Shown here: positions 34,561 through 47,185 of the stretch, piece after piece | Layout of the letters: the number at the start of each line of letters is the position of its first letter | Position numbering within the stretch: position 1 is the stretch's first letter | NCBI RefSeq assembly: GCF_050947875.1 | Contig: NC_134574.1 | Location: 104,857,969 to 104,921,968 of the forward strand | DNA from: Dermacentor variabilis | Taxonomy: Eukaryota; Arthropoda; Arachnida; Ixodida; Ixodidae | DNA: 64,000 nt | Reading direction: 5' to 3' | Notes under the pieces: model-generated | Databases searched by the model: none | What the model was told of the DNA's origin: nothing | The model's input: only the letters and a program-made list of their open reading frames with translations | Made by a program: the position numbers and the translations under genes

Positions 34561-36714
34561 CACACCGTCGTCACTGGGTGACAGCGGCAGGTAAAGCAGG
34601 TAAGGGGACACAAAAAGTTATGAACTAAGGTCCAGAGAAAGTGCGAATACAAAAGCAAGGAAAATAACAATGTAAGCAAAATCATAATTCAAATGTACCC
34701 TATAGAGGCGTATAAGGGCCGCGCCCAAGTATGGGCCACCTCCCCCCCCCCCCCCGCATGCCGCTTCTAGATGGCGACAGCTGCGCATTGACCTCTGATG
34801 CAATCCGGTGCTTGCACGAGTCCAGGTTGCGTCAGCGCCATTTTGACGAAAACGTTCGGTCCTGCATAGGGGCAGCACATCGCCAAAATTGTGAGAAAAA
34901 AAACTGCAACGCTAACACGAGTTTATACTTAAGTAAATATTCTTAAGACAAACATAAAAAAGCCGTCCAACAACGCAGTGGAAGCTTGCTTTCAAAATAA
35001 CGCCTTGCGGCGTGGCATGGAGAAACCACGAAGAAGGCATGATAGTCCAGATATACAAAAAAGATGTTGAAGCAGCAGGTGTTCGTATGCTGCACACGGA
35101 AGGGACCCTCCGTCATAATACAAATGAAAATGCAATATTTTTTTTCCTTTATTGGTAATACGGCATATCGACGATCTTTATGGGAGAGACGCGGTGATGG
35201 CCGTGAACTGTCTACGTGATATACGCTCAACTGTGCCAGTGGCTGTAGCAAGCGTGCTAGCCAACAATACGTGCCACTAATTTCTGTGGTGTAACTAAAG
35301 ATGCGAAAGTTTCGATATCTGCGTGCATTGGGAACTGTGCGCATAAATATGGCCAAGGGCAGTGCAGTATTGTGGGAGGAGCTTGTACTGAATTCTTAGA
35401 TTGCTACGGTGAACAGTTTCTTAACTGTTTAATGAGATATGCGGCTTTAAAATAATCCGTCTTCGCGTTTGTCCGCCGCTGTCAGCATCAATCAGTTTTC
35501 ATCGTTGCTCGCTGAAGCCGAAACCATCGTGTTGACTGGAGGAGTGTTCAGCACGAGTATTTTTCACTCACGAGCTGAGTATCCGCCATACGGCGCAAAT
35601 ACCGAGTACCAATGAAAGAATAGCGACATTTCGGCACGTTTATTACATACGCATGCAGTTTCAGCAGCGAACTTGTGGTTTGTCCTGAAATCGCGCAGTG
35701 GTGCACATAGCTTTTCTAAGACAGAAAGAATACGCGGCATCTTCATGCAGTGGGTTGGATTTGTGCAGTGACACGCGCAACGCGTCTCCGGCTCAAACCC
35801 GTCTGCCTGCGCCTCCGGCGCCTACCTAGCCCTTCGAGCAAAATTTAATTCCGGTGATCGCGCGCGAGCCTAATTTCGTTTTCCTCTTTCGGAACGACGG
35901 CCGTTCATTGAATAACCACATCTGCCGCCTGCATGAGGCGCTCCAGAGACCGGACCACTTCGCTGAAATTCGCTTCCGGCTCACTGCGCGATGACGCTCC
36001 TAGTGGAAGAAAAGCAAACGTGTTCCTTCCCTTCGTTTGGTATCCGCTGGGCATAATGAGATGTAAGCCAAAAATTTGCGAATCAGCAGGTTTAAAGGAA
36101 TGACGCGAAGCGGCTGACGGGGCGGTTTTAGTGTAATGAAGAGCAGTTGCAGTGAAGTGTGGCGTACTCTGGCTTGGTGAGACATGTGGGGGTATATAGC
36201 GAGGGAGTAAGACAGGAAAAGAAAGTGTGAGGCACAGAGCTCGGACATAGCTTTTAGCTACCTTAACAGTCAGCCATACCGGTCCGAGAATTCATTTGCC
36301 TCAGCGGCACCAACACACGAGCCCCAATGCAGTCCGAACTCTTGGAAACGCTTGTCTTACATATGACCACAGCCCAATGTTTAGCTTGTGCCAAAGCTTA
36401 TCCCAGTGACAACAGCAGCAGATCATAAAGCATAGCGAGCGGTGGAAAGAAATGAGGTAGGGGGCGGAATACACATTCGCCGTGACACTCTCCGTCATAA
36501 ATCTCAATTCACGAGTGTCCCAGATCGCAAAGGTTCGGTGTTCCCGTGAATGGGGTGACCAGGCAAATTTGCTAACGACAAGCGAAGCGCTCCCCCCCCC
36601 CCCCCCCGCAAACAATTCAACAAAGCTGGGAGCGTAATACTCAGACGAGCGATGAAGAATGGATCGTTCTTATCTGAAATAGTTCTCTAGCTGTTGACGT
36701 CGGTAACATAGGAA
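34561..36714. other. No recognised gene; two poly-C runs
   Basis: Contains C14 at 34742-34755 and C16 at 36592-36607. Frames such as 34943-35356 (minus) have no motif. Confidence 0.4.
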
Positions 36715-36850
36715 GAATAATGATGATGATTGCGATTTATTGGCATCTCCTTAAAAAAGGCGTCGGGAGAAATAGTTACGTAGTATGCTTGAACTAATCA
36801 GGTAATCTATGCATGCTTTTCCGTCTAGGATTCTGCCAATGTCTCCTTAG
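36715..36850 (-). repeat. Dispersed repeat family B, single copy
   Basis: aatgatgatgattgcgattt, attggcatctcctt, gcttgaactaatcaggta read as the reverse complement of the unit found in tandem at 46130-46900 (acctgattaa.t.aagc, cgtttaaa.agggatgccaa, cgtcatcat). Confidence 0.6.
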
Positions 36851-37610
36851 TTTTATCACTCTTCTTTAAAAGATAGATACCCACCTTGTACGGTCACCCA
36901 AGTCAATATTGAGTTTAGATATATGAATTTTCTTCTTGATTTTTTTTACTTACTATTACTATAAATGAATTTTGCTCTCTCGTCTTTAGACCACCTAATG
37001 CTTCCATCCGATTTAAATCCCAGCGCTTTTGTATTGCGAACCCGTCGTTTCGCCCTCTGGGCCAAGCGAAGTGCCCATGTCCCACTCCCAGCCCTACACA
37101 GCTATTTACGTTCACTATCCGCAGAATGAAAACATAAGAATGTTTTGTGTTCAGGGCGGCAGCGTCACACAGAAAAAAAAGAAGACACATACATACGCCA
37201 AATATGACAATATTCCGGCTGTCCAGTTTTCGGTGTTCTGGCTCAGATGTATATAAGTAGATTACCCATGGCGATATTATACTGCATTGAATGAGTTCGT
37301 TTAATAACATATATACAAAATCTTGTGTAGGAAAATATGGCCGCTTATAAACAGCGGCTTGTAGTTAAAGCAGCATTGGTACGTGCTCATTACATGTGTG
37401 ATTGCCTTACGATCGGGTAACTCCTGCAGCTTGCCGTAAATGTCGAGCTGTTAGCGCAGACACTAAGTGCAACTAATTGAAACAATCGAAAACAACACTT
37501 GAAACCGTTGTCAAACCTTCGCTCGTAACCAAAGGCTAACGTAGAACACGAAACTGTCGAGACAACAACCACAGATTGCGGATAACCATGCAGTGATTGT
37601 CAGTTTTGAA
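36851..37610. other. No recognised gene
   Basis: AT-rich DNA. The minus frame at 36915-37310 (131 codons) shows no motif and overlaps a plus frame. Confidence 0.4.
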
Positions 37611-37926
<316 letters not shown>

Positions 37927-39480
37927 AACTCTCAGACCTACCCAATGGCGTAAGTTCTCCAATCGGCAACCCAGTGGCACTAGTTGTCGTTTACTTGGGC
38001 CATCAGGTATGAGCTCTTGGTAGCGATACCGTCGTGGTCGTTCCATTGTCTTCATTCCAGCTTCGTGATACCTTACTCTCATTACGCCGTCGTCGTGACG
38101 TTTTCTACCATGACCCACTGGCCCAAGTTGTCCAATAGCTTGGGCCACTAAGTACGGATTCGTGGTCCTGATGCCGTTGTGGCCGTTGCTTGGCCGTCAT
38201 TTCAGCTTTGTCATCCGACACTCGTAATGCCGTCGTCTTCAAGCCATCCTCGTCTCACCGTCATCATGTGTTCGTTGTCATACTGTCATATTCACGTCGT
38301 CGGGTTTCTTCAATAGCCGCCATTCTAGCCTCCTGATCTGGCTCTCGTCATGCGGCCGTTGTCACGCCTTCTATATTAACCCAGTGGTTCCACTTGCGTA
38401 TTAAATTGAGTCGCTAGGTATGTATTAGGGGTCATGATGCAGTCATCGTTGTTGCATAGTCGTCAATCCAGCTTTGTCATCCGACTCTCGTCAGGCCGTC
38501 GTAACTGCGCCATCGACGTCACTGTCATCCCATTGTCGTCATACCATCGTTGTCATACCGGGTTCGTCGTTCCATCGACGTCAGTGTTTCTTCGCCACTG
38601 TGTTGCAATCATACTGTCACCGATCAATCGTCAGATTATGCCACCGTTGTGATATCGTCATCGTCAGAGAGTCGCTATCATGACTCCAGTGTAAGGCGGT
38701 TCGTTGTAATGCCATCGCGGTAGTGCCGTTATCCTCACTCCAGTAAGTCATTCCACGGTCGTCATTTTGTCATCGACCCGCCACTATCGTCATACTCTCA
38801 TTATGACGCCATTATCATAATCCAGTCGTCATCATCCCATTGTCCTCATGCCGTTGTCCCACCATCACCGCACTGCATCATCGTCATACAGTTGTCGTCA
38901 TGCATTCGCTTTAACTTCGCCATCCAACTCAAGTCATGCCATCGCAAGTCATACATACTGTTGTCGTCATGCTATTATCGTCACGCTGCCGTTGCCCATT
39001 GTCATTATTTCAGTATGGTCATCCCATTGTCATATCGTCGCGATACCGCATCCATCGATTTATCGACGTCGTTCCTTATCACTCCCCAACGCAATCATGC
39101 TTTCTTCATAAATCGTGATTCTGCCGCCATTGTCATGCCATCGTTCTCATTGCGTGGCGATCACTTCGAGAGTATCATGCATCTGTTGTCTTATCGTCGT
39201 CGTCATGTTATCTTGGTCGTGCTATCGTCCTTATTAACGCTTCTACATCCGTTTGTTCTGGTGCCGCTGTCATCGCGGCATCTTCGTCATATGGTCGTCG
39301 TCATCTCAGTGTCGACATGTCGACGTCGTCACGCTTTCGTCACTACACCATGGTCATAATTTATTGGCATCTGGTTGTCGTCATGCAATCGACGTCATAT
39401 GCCTACTTCGCTGCATCGGTATGATTCCATCTTTGTCATTTTACTGTCACTGCGCCGGCGTCATACAGTTGAATTCATGC
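37927..39480 (+). repeat. CGTCGT-rich satellite, block C
   Basis: About 1.55 kb of degenerate tcgtcatnccatcg-type repeats in the same orientation as block A. Three higher-order modules marked by acccagtgg/gacccactgg start near 37969, 38112 and 38378. The first two carry the cttgggcca, gataccgtcgtggtcgttcc, attgtcttcatt and gcccaagttgtccaatagct order seen in block A. No coding function is inferred from the long frames, which run in several registers at once. Confidence 0.88.
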
Positions 39481-39753
39481 CTCCATGCTGATGAAAGACC
39501 TTAGCCAGTGTCTCAGGAATGTGGGACGGTGTATGAGGCTTACAGCCGAAACAACGAAAGTCGAAACATTACCACTACGCGTGTTAAATGAACGTCACTT
39601 AAGACATACAGACTGTCGCTGCATTGTTTGATTGCTATTCGCATTACTGCCGACAAGCAAGCCTTGCGGATATTATTCCAGAGGCCATGTTGTTTCAGGT
39701 TCTAGACAGGGAAAGAAACGAGCACTATTGAAATACCATTTTTGGAACACGTA

Positions 39754-39757
<4 letters not shown>

Positions 39758-39801
<44 letters not shown>
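39758..39801. repeat. (AT)n microsatellite
   Basis: About 22 TA units without interruption. Confidence 0.95.
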
Positions 39802-39803
<2 letters not shown>

Positions 39804-40010
39804 GAAGAGAGAGAGCGACAAAGAGAGAACTGCACCATTCCCGAAGTTTACTCAAAACTCCTCCTCACGCACTGTGGCCTTTCGAAGTTTCTCTGCACAA
39901 TGCACATAAAAAGCAATTAGCCCTTAGGTAATAAAAATAGATGCACAGAAGCCCTTCAGAAAAGCACTCACCTCACCACAACCTCTAGGACCTGAAGTAA
40001 GGCATGTTGT

Positions 40011-40095
40011 TGGGCAAGTCAGTTCATAGGTTGTGAAAAATTTAAACTGCGCGACGAAGACAGGACACGAACAGAAACGTAGACGCACGCACAAA
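40011..40095. repeat. Penelope-like terminal segment
   Basis: gggcaagtcagttcatagg, tttaaactgcgcgacgaaga, caggacacgaacagaaacg is collinear with 6838-6910 (ggctagttggttcatac, gttaaacagcgcgaaaaaga, cgaggacacaaggaaac). No coding remnant adjoins it. Confidence 0.6.
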
Positions 40096-41929
40096 GTGAA
40101 AGCAGGAAAGTTATAAAGTACTACCAAATATAAGGCAACCTTAGGTGGGCATTTTTTTATTTACACCAACATGGCAGCCGAAACTGTAGAGGCAAGAAAT
40201 TCGTAATATAAATTTGTTTATCTTTCTATTGTAAGTGAAGAAGTAATGAGAAAACTGAAGATAAACCTGTGCGAAAGGACAGCGTGACGTCGGCGGTAGC
40301 CGACCCCACCTCTTCCGAAATATGACTGCAATGTTCTATGAATCGGTCTATACGGCAACAGTAACCGACCCGTCCACTTTGGGGCTCAATCGTTTATATA
40401 TACTATAGTCGTATAGCAGTGAGAGACTTAGCAAGTAACTCCAACGACTATTTGCAGATTTTTTTTCTTTCTCAACCTCGTCCCCGCACTAAGTTTCGTG
40501 GAAACGCGCACGTGGAAACTTCGCACCTAATTTCAGACGTCTACAGAGCAAAATATAAGCATTTTTAATATTGTTCCCATGTTTCTGGCTTGTTTTGATT
40601 TACTGTACATGAACCGTCAGCTACGCCTAGCGACTTTCTATGTAACTGTTTGACAGCTTTAGGGCTAGCGTTCTTTTTTTATTATTCTTGGAAGACCACC
40701 AAAGAGGTTGGAAGTGGTCTTCCTGGAACACCTAAAGGGACGAAAAGTTTCGGAGAAAATAAAATCACTGTAATACAAGCAGCCGGCCAGTTCAAAGCCA
40801 GACTGAAAGCGCTCGGTTATGTCAGTTTCAAGTTTGAGGTAGATCGATCGGGCATGACAGAGCTTTCCACTTTAGTCGTCCATTGAGAGAAACCGATGAG
40901 AGTGGCGTTCACCGGACGTGCTAGTAATGGGCTGGACTTTTTTCGTTTTTCCTTTTGAATTCTTCCGGCTGTGCTGTGAACGCAGCCTTCTTAGTGTCTG
41001 CGACAATTACTTTTGCTTTAGTTGAGAAAAAAGTTAAGACACAACCAATGAAAAAAAAAAGCCTGACTGCAGGAGCCACTCCGAATCTTCGCAGTTATCT
41101 TGTCGCTGTTGATGCAGCATAGTTTTGAGGCGCGGTTGCAACTGTTCATCGTTATTGTATAGATATTTTATAGGCAGTAGGCTCGACCGCAGAAAGTTAT
41201 TAAACTTATTGGTTATTTTATTATGAAATAGCAATGTAAATTTGGATAGGTGTTCAAGAGTTGCGTTATTGGCGTATGGTGCCTTTTCTTAAGGAATTTT
41301 CAATATTACCTAAGATCATACTGCCGTAAAACCCCGTACGGAGTCAGTCGATAGCAAGGTACGCATGTATTGCAGCCGGTATTTATTTTAGTTAGTCTGC
41401 TTCTAAAATTAACTGACATCCCGAAACATAGCATACTATTAAAGCATCCAAATGCTAGTATATAATTTCAGGGCAACGTTGCTAATTGGATTAGAACCAA
41501 TTATGCTCCTGTTTCGTAAATATATATTGCGGTTCCACAGTACAACGGTATAGATGTTAGAAACTAGTTGAGAATCACAATGTGATTCAACGTCACTTTG
41601 AAAACCGCTTTATATAGCTTTATAGCATTGACTGTTGGATTTCGGTAGTGTAAATTACGGATAATGCGAACTTGACACAGCGTGGCATGGTATCGGCCGA
41701 AACGGACAAGAGGCCTAATAGAAAAGAAAGAACGGTGACTCTCAACTGTCAATGTTGCTTGTTTTTGGCGTCTTCATTGCATAGTCAGTGCGTAATATTA
41801 TTAATATGAATAATCAGATCGATTGCACGTTAGCGCTGTGCGTGGCGTTTCTCTCTTCCATTTGTCTTTCATTAGGCGCTATAACACGGGGTATAAATCG
41901 AACCAAATAATCGCGTACCTTTACTGACG
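40096..41929. other. No recognised gene
   Basis: AT-rich DNA. A 78-codon plus frame at 40650-40886 has no recognised motif. Nothing else is supported. Confidence 0.4.
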
Positions 41930-42480
41930 GTGTGTAGGTGTAGGGTTGACAATTAATATGCAGAAGGCAAAGGTAATGTTCAATAGCCTGTCAAGGGAAA
42001 GAAATTAATGATTGGCAGTGAGCCTAGAGTTTGTAAAGGAGTACGCTTATCTAGGTGAATTACTCACCGGGACCCTGATCATGAGAACAAAATTTACAAA
42101 TGAATAAAAATTGGTTGGAATGCATACAGATGGCGTTCACAAATCCTGACTGGGCGCTTATCACTGTCCTGTAAAATGAAAGTGCGCTATCCTAGTATTC
42201 GACCAGCGCTATTATATCAGGCCAAAACTTAGAGGTTAGCAATGAAGCTCGAGAACAAGTTGTAAGGACCGCGCAAGGAGCAATGGGATGAAAATGCGCT
42301 CGACGATTACGATACTACCTAATGTGAAATCTGAACGCAGCTAGATTGGTGCTTTCCGTTCGCGATATATTGAGGCAAAGGATTTGAGTTTGAGATCATC
42401 GCACCGACTGGCAGTGGGCCACTGTTTTCAGTACCTTCGCAGAGGAAGGGGTACTATGGGAACGCTGACATGATGAGCGG
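41930..42480 (+). mobile_element. RTE-like LINE relic (reverse transcriptase thumb)
   Basis: Translating across stops and shifts gives VGLTINMQKAKVMFNSLS, then SLEFVKEYAYLGELLT (the VKEYxYLG motif that follows the palm in RTE-type reverse transcriptases), a GW-like position, SLSCKMKVRYPSIRPALLYQ and ENKL. This order is typical of the region after YADD. Several in-frame stops (for example after RERN) show an old copy. The 3' extent is uncertain; 42481-42874 may be the remainder, with KCGQAGHVLRRAH-like residues around 42665. Confidence 0.65.
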
Positions 42481-42879
42481 CATTGTAGGAAGAAGACAAC
42501 GAACGCGAAAACATTGACACAAGTGCGTTCACGCGATTACACCGAGGGACCCAGGAGCGGCAGCTGTGCTCCAAATTCTTACGCGTAACGCTAAGAGGCG
42601 GGAAGGGAGCGCCGTGGATGGAAGAGCAAATGGTCATATTCTGGTTGACATTAGGAGAAAAAAAATGTGGCCAGGCAGGCCACGTATTGCGCAGGGCACA
42701 TAAACGGGGTGTCTAATTCGGCTGCACATCATATGATGTGCAGTCGAGAGCAGCATAAAATTAGCTGGAGTGATGAAATTAGAAAATGTGCGGCCGCAAG
42801 TAGGGATCGGATAATGCAGGCAGGGGTAACTGGTGATCTCTGGGTAAGGTGCTCGCCCTGCAGTGGACCTTAAAGAAAG

Positions 42880-43612
42880 TCACAGTTTCGCTTGAAAGGC
42901 GAAGCACCGAGTTTGATAGCAAATTAGTAGACAGCTATACGAAGTAAGGGTAGTAGTTTGGTTGGCCGTATGAACTTGTATATGTTCGCTTTCTAATTGG
43001 CAACGATATAATGAGTAAGCGCGACTGAACGAGGACGTAAAAGAAACACACACACACCCAGACAGCGCTGTCTCTGCGTGTCAGTTTCTTTCGACCTCTT
43101 CGTTCGGTCGCGCTTACACATTCTATCGTGCATTCAAACCAAGTAGCCCGCCATCGCGTTTTAACTAAATTAACAAGCACAGTGTCACGCGCGCAGAGGT
43201 AAACATGAACACATGTCGCTCGATGAGCGCGGAAACTCGCTGTCAAAATACTCGGGTGAGGAATGCCAGCGGCAGCAGCAGCGATCGATTTCGCGTGTCT
43301 CTCGCTTCAACGCGAACGAAACGTCGAAAGCACAGCTCATACGAAGCTACCGGCACAAAGCGCGCTCGGCAAACAACGCAGTCCACGCGCGCGACTGGAG
43401 AGGACGCCCGCTTCCGGCCCAACTTCCTCGCTAGCGCACGCGAGATTGAGCCGCGTTCGCCGGCCCACCGTCGCACGCTTTCACTCGCACATACAGCATA
43501 CACTACGCGGCGACGATTTTATCGCCTTTGACTTTATATGGAACATGACGGCGACGGCGAGGGCAGAGATGCACCTGGAGTGTCCATATATTTGCTGTCG
43601 CATTAAAGCACT
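42880..43612 (+). repeat. Dispersed repeat family A, copy 2, most complete
   Basis: The left part (42885-42995: gcttgaaaggcgaagcaccg, caaattagtagacagctata, cgaagtaaggg) matches the reverse complement of 57262-57372. The right part (43130-43612) matches copy 1 and, in part, copy 3. The two parts are separated by a hairpin element at 43015-43116. The terminus reads tgctgtcgcattaaa. No coding capacity was recognised, and the class is unknown. Confidence 0.82.
43015..43116. repeat. 102-bp hairpin inside repeat A
   Basis: The left arm gtaagcgcgactgaacgagg and the right arm ending ttcggtcgcgcttac are imperfect reverse complements, about 80 percent over 51-bp arms. They meet at agcgct and carry CA-rich middles. 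Composition (cgcgac, gaggacg, aagaaacacac) resembles the ends of the Penelope-like copies. Confidence 0.75.
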
Positions 43613-43819
43613 GCTGCAGCTACGGCTGGTGTTGCTGATGATGATAATGATGGGTCATAAATACTTCGAGATACTTCGACAGTCTCCATCAGGTATTTGC
43701 TACAATAACTACTCGCTGCTTGCCTTAATAATGAGAGTTTGTCAATTGTATTATTAGTGTCATTGCCTGTGGTGTTTTCAACAGTGATGTTATAGGATCT
43801 TAGAGCGACAGAAAGCTGA

Positions 43820-43965
43820 GCTAGTTGGTAAGGATTCATTGTGCAAAAATAGAGGTGAGGCGTGTAGAGTAGGGGTGTGTAGACAAGACTAGAGAAGGGG
43901 CATTCGGCGTTCGTGTTGTCCACTTCTCTACTCTTGTGTTCTCACCGCTTTTTTGCATAATGTTA
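43820..43965. repeat. Penelope-like terminal segment with hairpin
   Basis: Begins ctagttggtaaggattcatt, then a hairpin from 43837 (cattgtgcaaaaatagaggt) to 43962 (tctcaccgcttttttgcata). The arms are interrupted by mismatches. Same layout as 24782-24930. Confidence 0.65.
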
Positions 43966-44235
43966 TAGGACCCTCCTGAGTCCCTTTATTACAATGGCCA
44001 TACTGGTGGCACCAATTCTGCTTCCGCAGGTGTTTTATGCGCTTGGGTGGACACCCAGTTGTCATGAACAAGTTGGAGTCAACAAATAAATAAATGTAAC
44101 CTTACTGCTTATTTACTTTTCACGCGCACAGCTTGTCGTATAGGCTTGAAGACGAAACTTGAAGACATATATATTCGACGGGAATTACATCTTCTTTGAC
44201 ACTGCCAGAGCAGGTAGGTTCCAAAATTAAAATAC

Positions 44236-44460
44236 ATCATGAAGTAATACGTGCCACCACCCCGGTTTAACCACGAGGCATGCCGTAGTAAGGGACTTCC
44301 GAATAATTTAGGCAACCTGGGGTTCTTTGACGTGCAACCAATGCGGTGTGCATGGGCGTTCTTGCATTTCAGCTGCATCGAAATGTGGCTGCCTGTGGGC
44401 CGGGATTTGATCCCGCACCCTCAGAATTATCAGGGCAGTGCAACATCCAGTGCGAGATCA
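44236..44460 (-). mobile_element. Ruka-like SINE
   Basis: The plus strand shows the complement of the SINE: tacgtgccaccaccccggtt (tail), ggcatgccgtagtaaggg, cctggggttctttgacgtgc, gcatttcagctgcatcgaaa, and gggatttgatcccgcaccct (B-box region at 44402-44421). Collinear with 30051-30268 and with more substitutions. Confidence 0.85.
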
Positions 44461-44837
44461 CGACAGGTAGCAGGCCGGTATCTGAAATATGGGAAAATCA
44501 ATTTGACAGATTGTAGTGATAATTGAGCTCACAGAAGTAGCAGTGGCTACGCAGTGACAACTTTCATCGCGATGTAGCTCATTGCGAGGGTGAGGGGGAG
44601 GCTGGTCTTCTTTGAGATCAGCAAAATGCAGTCGAGCCCCTTTTCTTTCCCCAACCCGCCTTTTACACCAGCATCGCATGAAGAATGAGCTACGCCGCAG
44701 ATACAGACTTCCGCATCTAAATGTGAAGTTCGCGCTCTCAATGTGAATCTGATTAAGAATATCTCAGCAAAAAGCGGTCTGGAAGTACCAAACAAAATGA
44801 AGTTGTCTTCGAATACGATTGTAAGTAGGCGTCTAAT
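44461..44837. other. No recognised feature
   Basis: A minus frame of 98 codons (44547-44843) has no motif. Confidence 0.35.
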
Positions 44838-45555
44838 ATACACAGGGTGTCTTTTGTTCTTTTGGCTGCGCCAATTTTTTTCTTAAAGAGTGCGAATGGC
44901 TGATGGCACAATTCTAACCCTTGATATGAATTACTCGATTACTCGATGAGGTGACCATTACTTTTACAATAAATCACAGTATTCAATTGACTAGTTAACG
45001 TAATTACGCTAATTAACGTTGTTAGTTTATTAGCTTACGCCAGATGTCGTAATCTACGAATTATATCCCCCGATTTCGCACGGCGTATCCACTTGGAACG
45101 AATTCTCTGGACAGCCCCAGTTCCGAGATACTAATTTTCACTGTGTCCGTCGAAATGCATTGGTGTTCTAGTTACTTTTGTGTTTCAGTGCACGAAACGT
45201 TGGTTCCTTAAAAAAGGAACTGTGACGCCAACGCATTTCGTCGGACATTTTGAAAATTAAAATCTCGGCAATGTGCGAGAGCAGCCTTGTTGGTATTCCA
45301 ATAAATTTATTATACAGTTCGACATTTTGAGTTCTAGTAGAATGAATGGCCACCTCAAGGAGTAATTAAGATGAAGGGTTCGAATTGCGCTACCTGCAAT
45401 CTTTACAAAACTTAGTGCAGCTGACAATCGTGTAATCATGAATGTTAATTAACAATTTATTGCTAATTAATACATTTATTGGCTGTATTTGTTCTAGAAA
45501 CTTCTTTCCGCCAATATGCGCAAGCGACCTGCGTGAGCAGCATTTGTGCAGCCAG
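44838..45555 (+). repeat. MITE-like dispersed repeat, uninterrupted copy
   Basis: Starts with cacagggtgtcttttgttct (44840), a terminus type common to arthropod non-autonomous elements. Contains AT-rich arms with many TTAATTA words and an internal inverted repeat: tccgtcgaaatgcattgg at 45146-45163 against ccaacgcatttcgtcgga at 45232-45249. The block 45335-45430 matches the two flanks of the LINE at 22332-23163. No matching inverted terminus was found at the right end, so the boundary there is uncertain. Confidence 0.6.
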
Positions 45556-45559
45556 CATA

Positions 45560-45762
45560 GCCGTTTTCTTCTACAGCGTAAGCTGTTATGAGCTCAATCC
45601 AACAGCCGTTTCAGGTAGCGATGGTCTCTGCCGCCGCCGCCGGCGTCCGTAGTAGCTATCGCCGGGAAGGATAACAAAAAAAAAGACCCAGTTCCCGCCG
45701 GCATCAAGTCCGGGTCCCCTGTGTGGGACTCAGCTATTCTACCACTGAGCCACGCCACCGCT
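45560..45762 (-). mobile_element. SINE with tRNA-Gly-like head
   Basis: On the minus strand 45758-45690 reads tggcgtggctcagtggtaga, then atagctgagtcccacacagg, then ggacccggacttgatgcc: an intact A box (TGGCTCAGTGG) and a weakened B box, in the layout of a tRNA-Gly. A T-run and a GC-rich body (gccggcggcggcggcag) follow. The degraded B box and unpaired stems argue against a working tRNA gene. Confidence 0.7.
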
Positions 45763-46129
45763 TTTTTTTTCTTTAATGCATGGAATTATGAGTAGTTTCA
45801 AACCAATGTTGTTCAGTTTCATTCGCACATACATGAGAAACAAATTCACACATGGTACGCAGTCCAATGAAAGTTCAAAATTCGGGCAAACAAACACAAG
45901 CGTCCATAAGCGAAATCCATTCATGCACGGGATCAAAGGTAGCAACCACACTACACATTTGAGCAGTCTCTTCTCAATAGGTAGGCCTTATCGAGCGAGG
46001 TGGCTCGGCGTGTCTGCCGATCATTCGGCGTCTTAGTAGCATGCAGCGAGAAAATTACCCATAAACGCGTCCTAGTGCGCGAGGAGACACGTGACGTGAC
46101 ATGCGGGCTGCGTTGCGTGGGTACGTACA
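45763..46129. other. No recognised feature
   Basis: Two CATTCATGCACGGGATC-like and AATGCATGGAATTATG-like words only. No gene. Confidence 0.35.
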
Positions 46130-46900
46130 CATTTTGTGTTTTACTTGCATATTACTACACCAGGTAGAACACCATGTAGCTGATGCACATGTAGCGGTAC
46201 AAGGCAGTCAAAGAAGGTTTAAGGAAGAAATAGAAATTTAGCGGCATGTATACAAAAATTCTAGAGAAAGATATACATTGTGCACCTGATTAAATCAAGC
46301 TGGCTATGCGACTATGTCACCGCCGCGTTTAAAAAGGGATGCCAATTAATCGCGATCGTCATTAGCATCGTATCGTGCCAATTGTGTTGCAATGTGAGAT
46401 TCGCGCCGAGGAGCGTCTATACGTGCGCCCATGGCATTGAAGTTGCATATTATTAGGTGGCACGCCATGCAGAAGCTGCATTGGTAGCGCTACAAAGTGG
46501 ATGGCGAAGTCTTGAGGAGGGAAATAAAGATTATGGAGATCTATAGACATTGATGTAATGAAAAAACATGTATGATAGACCTGATTAATTGAAGCAGGCT
46601 AAGCGACTGTTTTTAACCAAACCGTTTTAAAGGGAACGACACTAAATCGCCATCGTCATCATTACCATTGTATCGTTCCATTTGACACGCTATTTGACAT
46701 GCGTGCCACGTAGCGTCGATGCGTACAAACTTTGCATTGCAATTTTGTTATATTAAACAAGCTGTCCCGACATGCAGCAGTTGCATATAACACTCGCATG
46801 CTGCAGGTATACCTGACACTGGATGTAGCAGGCTGGGTGACCATCCCGTTTCAAAGGTGATGCCTTCGTTATCATCACCATCATAAACAGCAACGTACTC
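46130..46900 (+). repeat. Diverged tandem repeat family B, about 295-bp and 232-bp spacing
   Basis: The landmark cctgatta/cctgattaatt/cctgacac, followed by aagc.ggct, a gcgact/gtgacc word, a cgtttaaa or cgtttcaaagg word and atcgtcat-like ends, recurs at 46285, 46580 and 46812. The preceding segment tgcatatta.ta...gg, acaccatgtagctg and gcggtacaa also recurs one unit later (46450-46500). Divergence between units is high. A minus-strand copy lies at 36715-36850. Confidence 0.7.
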
Positions 46901-46999
46901 TGCCACGGGTCAAGGGACGTGACATCTGCGCCACCTAGCCTGGATACCTGTGTTTACTCTTCGGTTCACATTATGGCGCTTCCTCGCAAGTTACACACC

Positions 47000-47185
47000 T
47001 GAAGAAGCCATTCATAGAGCTTTGCGCGCGGCTGTAACCAGGCAATGTCGGGCTCAGCAAGCCGCAGTGCAGAGAGTACGACAAGCCGCAGCTCGCCGTT
47101 GACGCCATGCAGACAGTTCAGATCGTTCTCGTGGAAACTACACGAAGCTACTTCGCCGCGAAGACGTGTAGTGCGCAGTGTCGAA
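47000..47185 (+). pseudogene. Arg/Ala-rich reading frame fragment, repeat-borne
   Basis: The plus strand reads EEAIHRALRAAVTRQCRAQQ, then AAVQRVRQAAARR, a stop, then RHADS and, after shifts, KLLRREDV. This resembles the short Arg/Ala-rich heptad-like repeat proteins that occur in many copies in tick genomes. The stop and frameshift show decay. The assignment is from general recollection and is weak. Confidence 0.35.
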
